NCBI GenBank assembly: GCA_003554535.1
Contig: PWGT01000109.1
Location: 1-33,726 of the forward strand
Length of the DNA stretch: 33,726 bases
Reading direction: 5' to 3'
Source: Syntrophomonadaceae bacterium
GTDB taxonomy: Bacteria > Bacillota_D > Dethiobacteria > DTU022 > PWGO01
Below, in pieces: positions 31,200 through 33,726 of the stretch (its first letter is position 1; the number at the start of each line of letters is the position of its first letter). The position numbers and the translations under genes were made by a program. Below the pieces are notes generated by a model. It searched no databases. It was given only the letters and a program-made list of their open reading frames with translations, and was not told where the DNA came from.

Positions 31200-32339
31200 T
31201 TGCATATTTTGCATCTTGCTGATTTACATTTAGGCTGGGAGCCCCGTAATTTACCGGATGATAAAAGAAAGCAGCGCCGCCAGGAAAGAGATCGGCTTCT
31301 GGAAAAAACAGTAGATTTTGCTCTCAAGCGCGAAAGCGAGACACAGGTAGTTTTGATTGTGGGGGACCTGTTTGAAAACTATAACCCCGAGGAAAAACTT
31401 GTAAGGCATGTAATGGACCAGCTTTCGCGCCTAACCAGAGCAGGCCTGCAGGTGGTGACAGTCCCAGGCAATCATGACGAAATCACTTACCGGGAATCTG
31501 TTTATCGCCGTTATGGGGATAATTGGCCCGGCACTCTGGTCCGAAATCCCAATCCTGATCTATCTGTTACCCTGGAGGTAAATGGCTCCAAACTGCATAT
31601 ATATTCTCTGGCTTATACCGGGGGGTTAACAAATGTATCCGGCCTACAAAAATTTCCTCGTAACGAGGAGGAAGGCATCCACCTGGCTGCTTTCCACGGG
31701 TCCCTGGATTGGACTGGTATTGCCGATAGAAGTTTGCCTCTGGATTCTTCTTTATTGGCCCAAGCCGAGTATGATTTTATTGCTCTGGGTCACTACCATA
31801 GCCATATAGAAAAAAAGGCTGGTTCTGCCAAAGTCCTCTACCCGGGTGCCATAGAATTCAAGACTTTCCATGATAGGGGGACAGGGTATCTGTCAAACGT
31901 GAAGTTAGATGATAAATTAAAAGGCAGTAATGTTAGAATAGAGACTTATTCTGTAGATGTGCGGGAGAACTTCTCTAAGAAAATAGACCTGTCTAATTAT
32001 GAAAATCCGGAAGAGCTGCGACAGGCGTGTTCTAATTTTGCCGATGAAGAGGCAATGGTCCAAATCACCCTTACCGGAACGCCGCGGTTTCCAGTGAACC
32101 CCGAAATCCTGGAAGATGAACTTGCTCCTTATTTTTTCTATTTGGAAGTAAAAAGCGAGGCTAGCTACTTCGATGAAAGCTTCTTGGAAAGCATTGCAAG
32201 TGAGCCCACGGTAAGAGGGGCTTATGTGCGGCGCATGCGAGAAAAACAGAAGGAGGCAGCTACAGATCAGGAGAAAGATGTTATGGAGCAGGCATTGCTA
32301 AAAGGTCTTGCTGCCCTGGAAGGAAGTGATGCCAGGTGA
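31200..32339 (+). CDS. SbcD/Mre11-like DNA exonuclease (YhaO-like metallophosphoesterase)
   Basis: The nuclease half of an SbcCD/Mre11-Rad50-like DNA repair complex. Two-metal phosphoesterase motifs run in order: DLHLG (Asp8, His10), VGDLFE (Asp56), PGNHDE (Asn91, His92), FHGS (His166) and GHYHSH (His198, His200). The C-terminal 150 residues are the capping and partner-binding region. Its 379 residues and its neighbour resemble B. subtilis YhaO/YhaN more than SbcD/SbcC. The start is TTG (MHILHLADLHL), with AAGGAGAG upstream. The stop TGA overlaps the GTG of the next gene (GTGA), so the two subunits are translationally coupled. Confidence 0.93.
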   Translation: MHILHLADLHLGWEPRNLPDDKRKQRRQERDRLLEKTVDFALKRESETQVVLIVGDLFENYNPEEKLVRHVMDQLSRLTRAGLQVVTVPGNHDEITYRESVYRRYGDNWPGTLVRNPNPDLSVTLEVNGSKLHIYSLAYTGGLTNVSGLQKFPRNEEEGIHLAAFHGSLDWTGIADRSLPLDSSLLAQAEYDFIALGHYHSHIEKKAGSAKVLYPGAIEFKTFHDRGTGYLSNVKLDDKLKGSNVRIETYSVDVRENFSKKIDLSNYENPEELRQACSNFADEEAMVQITLTGTPRFPVNPEILEDELAPYFFYLEVKSEASYFDESFLESIASEPTVRGAYVRRMREKQKEAATDQEKDVMEQALLKGLAALEGSDAR

Positions 32340-33726
32340 GCGGCCATGTCCTTGAGTTTAAAAAGTTGATCCTGGAAGGCTTTGGTCTATACCGGGAGAG
32401 AACTGAATTTGATTTTACTAACGGGGTAAATTGCTATGTGGCGGAAAATGAAAGCGGCAAAACAACAATGATAGCCGGGCTGGTGGCTACTTATTTCGGT
32501 CTATCTCACCGGCAGCGTGCCGCAACTTCATTTACCCTGGAACGCTTCCGCAACTGGGATAATCCTGCTCGATGTAAAGGAGAAGTTTATTTTAGCGCCG
32601 GCAATGATATGTACCTGATTAACCGAAATTTTGATACCCATCAGGTTGAGTTATGGAAAGTGGAAGATGATTTTACTCCGAAAAATTTATTAATTGAAGG
32701 AACCCATAACCCGGAAGCTCAGAAACCGTTGCAAGCCTATGAAGATAAGCTTCGGGAGTTGCTGGGAATGAAAAGCCAGGAACTTTTCCTGGATACCTTT
32801 TGTGTGGAGCAACCTCTGCCGGAACACACCACTATTAGCGACGAATTGCAGGGTTTGCTGGCAGGAGGGAGGGGGACTTCATTTCAGGGTGCTTTGAAGC
32901 ATCTGGCGGAAAATCTACGGGCGTTAACTAAATATACAGGGCCTAACAACCGGGGAGTTACTCCTAAAAATTCCTCCAAGGAAGGTGAGCTGGAAAGGCT
33001 TTCTAAAGAAATTAGCGAGTTTGAGCAGAGCATTGAAAAGGGAAGGGAAACAGCGGACTCCCTTGAGGAAATTCAGAAGCAGCTAAAAGAAGCGGAAAAG
33101 AATTATGAGGAAAAAACAAAAGAGCTAAATGAAAAGAAAAAAACACGTCAGGCCTGGGAGGCATGGCAGCGGTTGCAACAAGAGTATAATAGCGCTGCCC
33201 GAGAAAGAGACCGTTTGCAGGAAGCAGAAAAAGAGGCTGATAGGCTGCAGAAGAAAATAACAGAACTAGAAGAAAGCTTGGAGAAAGAATACCCCGAATT
33301 TATAGAATTTAAAGAGTCATCTGCCGAAACGGGAGAAAAACTTGACGAACTTGTCCATATTAATGAAAGCATGCTGGAAAAAGATGACAATATTGAAAGG
33401 CTACGCAACTCAATAATGGAGAAATGGAACCGTCTTTCCGAATTATATATCCAGGAAAATGAGAAATTTCCTGGATGGGAATGGTTGGGTGCAGACCCGG
33501 TAGACAGGGTTAAAAATATCCGTAAAAACTGTGAGGCTTGCCGGAAAGAATGGCGACAGTACCGGCAATATAAAGAAGAGTTGGAACAGATCAAGTCAGA
33601 ATTGCAAAATGAGTTTGCTGCTTTTGAGCAGGCAACTCAGGAGCAAATTGATTTGGTCAAACATTACCATCGTTATCTGGCAGAAAAGCAAGAAGTGTTT
33701 AATAAAGCCAGTGAACAACTGAATAA
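32336..33726 (+). CDS. YhaN-like/Rad50-type AAA ATPase (partial, runs off right edge)
   Basis: From GTG 32336 the frame stays open for 463 codons to the window end. The N-terminal ATPase lobe has KKLILEGFGLYRERTEFDF, typical of SMC/Rad50-like proteins, and the Walker A loop ENESGKTT (Lys42). ELFLDTFCVEQ is close to the Q-loop region. From about residue 215 the sequence becomes a long Glu/Lys/Arg-rich coiled coil. Walker B and the C-terminal lobe lie beyond the window. It overlaps the SbcD-like gene by four bases and should form the ATPase partner that holds and opens DNA ends for that nuclease. Confidence 0.9.
   Translation, partial: MSGHVLEFKKLILEGFGLYRERTEFDFTNGVNCYVAENESGKTTMIAGLVATYFGLSHRQRAATSFTLERFRNWDNPARCKGEVYFSAGNDMYLINRNFDTHQVELWKVEDDFTPKNLLIEGTHNPEAQKPLQAYEDKLRELLGMKSQELFLDTFCVEQPLPEHTTISDELQGLLAGGRGTSFQGALKHLAENLRALTKYTGPNNRGVTPKNSSKEGELERLSKEISEFEQSIEKGRETADSLEEIQKQLKEAEKNYEEKTKELNEKKKTRQAWEAWQRLQQEYNSAARERDRLQEAEKEADRLQKKITELEESLEKEYPEFIEFKESSAETGEKLDELVHINESMLEKDDNIERLRNSIMEKWNRLSELYIQENEKFPGWEWLGADPVDRVKNIRKNCEACRKEWRQYRQYKEELEQIKSELQNEFAAFEQATQEQIDLVKHYHRYLAEKQEVFNKASEQLN

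Overview
The window reads as chromosomal DNA of a low-GC, anaerobic, motile Firmicute, most likely a member of the Clostridia. The grounds are strong AGGAGG-type ribosome binding sites, many GTG/TTG starts, AT-rich intergenic DNA with sigma-A promoters, and the gene content: CheD, CheX, Rex, ADP-forming acetyl-CoA synthetase, HU, MnmM (YtqB), a DUF503 (YlxP) protein and a YhaO/YhaN pair. I cannot name a species. No rRNA, CRISPR array, phage or intact transposase was seen.

Layout. 1-1003 (+): the 3' end of a PP2C phosphatase/HATPase fusion gene entering from the left, then cheD. 1135-3755 (-): galK, galE and the HU gene. 3756-5607: a noncoding transcription unit with its own promoter and terminator, a lipoprotein-like gene, and arsC, whose last ten codons lie in a dispersed GGGAC-type repeat. 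6027-7409 (+): secreted SH3/GH18 protein. 7825-13989: a signalling block with an MCP carrying an extracytoplasmic zinc-binding (CZB-like) domain, cheW, a large PAS-PAS-PAS-PP2C-HATPase protein, a STAS antagonist, a decayed RsbU-like gene, and convergent cheX. 14307-15153: RHH/RelE toxin-antitoxin pair and tRNA-Arg(CCT). 15211-16939 (-): sodium/solute symporter with an overlapping 40-residue accessory peptide. 17244-21426 (-): ADP-forming acetyl-CoA synthetase, BioD-like/DRTGG protein and MscS channel. 21699-22027 (+): small transcription unit with a possible 31-residue Lys/Arg-rich ORF. 22209-23944 (+): sugar nucleotidyltransferase and LUD protein. 23984-25738 (-): FtsA-like ATPase. 25980-29423 (+): radical SAM protein, bifunctional nuclease, DUF503 protein, MnmM and Rex. 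29574-29650: tRNA-Asp. 29737-30846 (-): alanine dehydrogenase. 31200-33726 (+): SbcD-like nuclease and the start of its YhaN-like ATPase partner.

Most notable is the 7.8-14.0 kb block. A chemoreceptor and CheW sit directly upstream of a single polypeptide carrying both halves of a partner-switching cycle (PP2C phosphatase and RsbW-like kinase), followed two bases later by the STAS protein that would be their substrate, with CheX convergent. A paralogous fusion sits next to cheD at the left edge, and a third, broken phosphatase gene lies inside the block. This suggests that chemoreceptor arrays and STAS partner switching are wired together. No cheA, cheY, cheB, cheR or sigma factor is in the window, so the output is unknown.

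Other items worth attention are the 45-bp repeat that has been incorporated into coding sequence, the non-AUG-initiated basic ORF, the symporter accessory peptide, and the attenuator-like leader at 4.1-4.3 kb.
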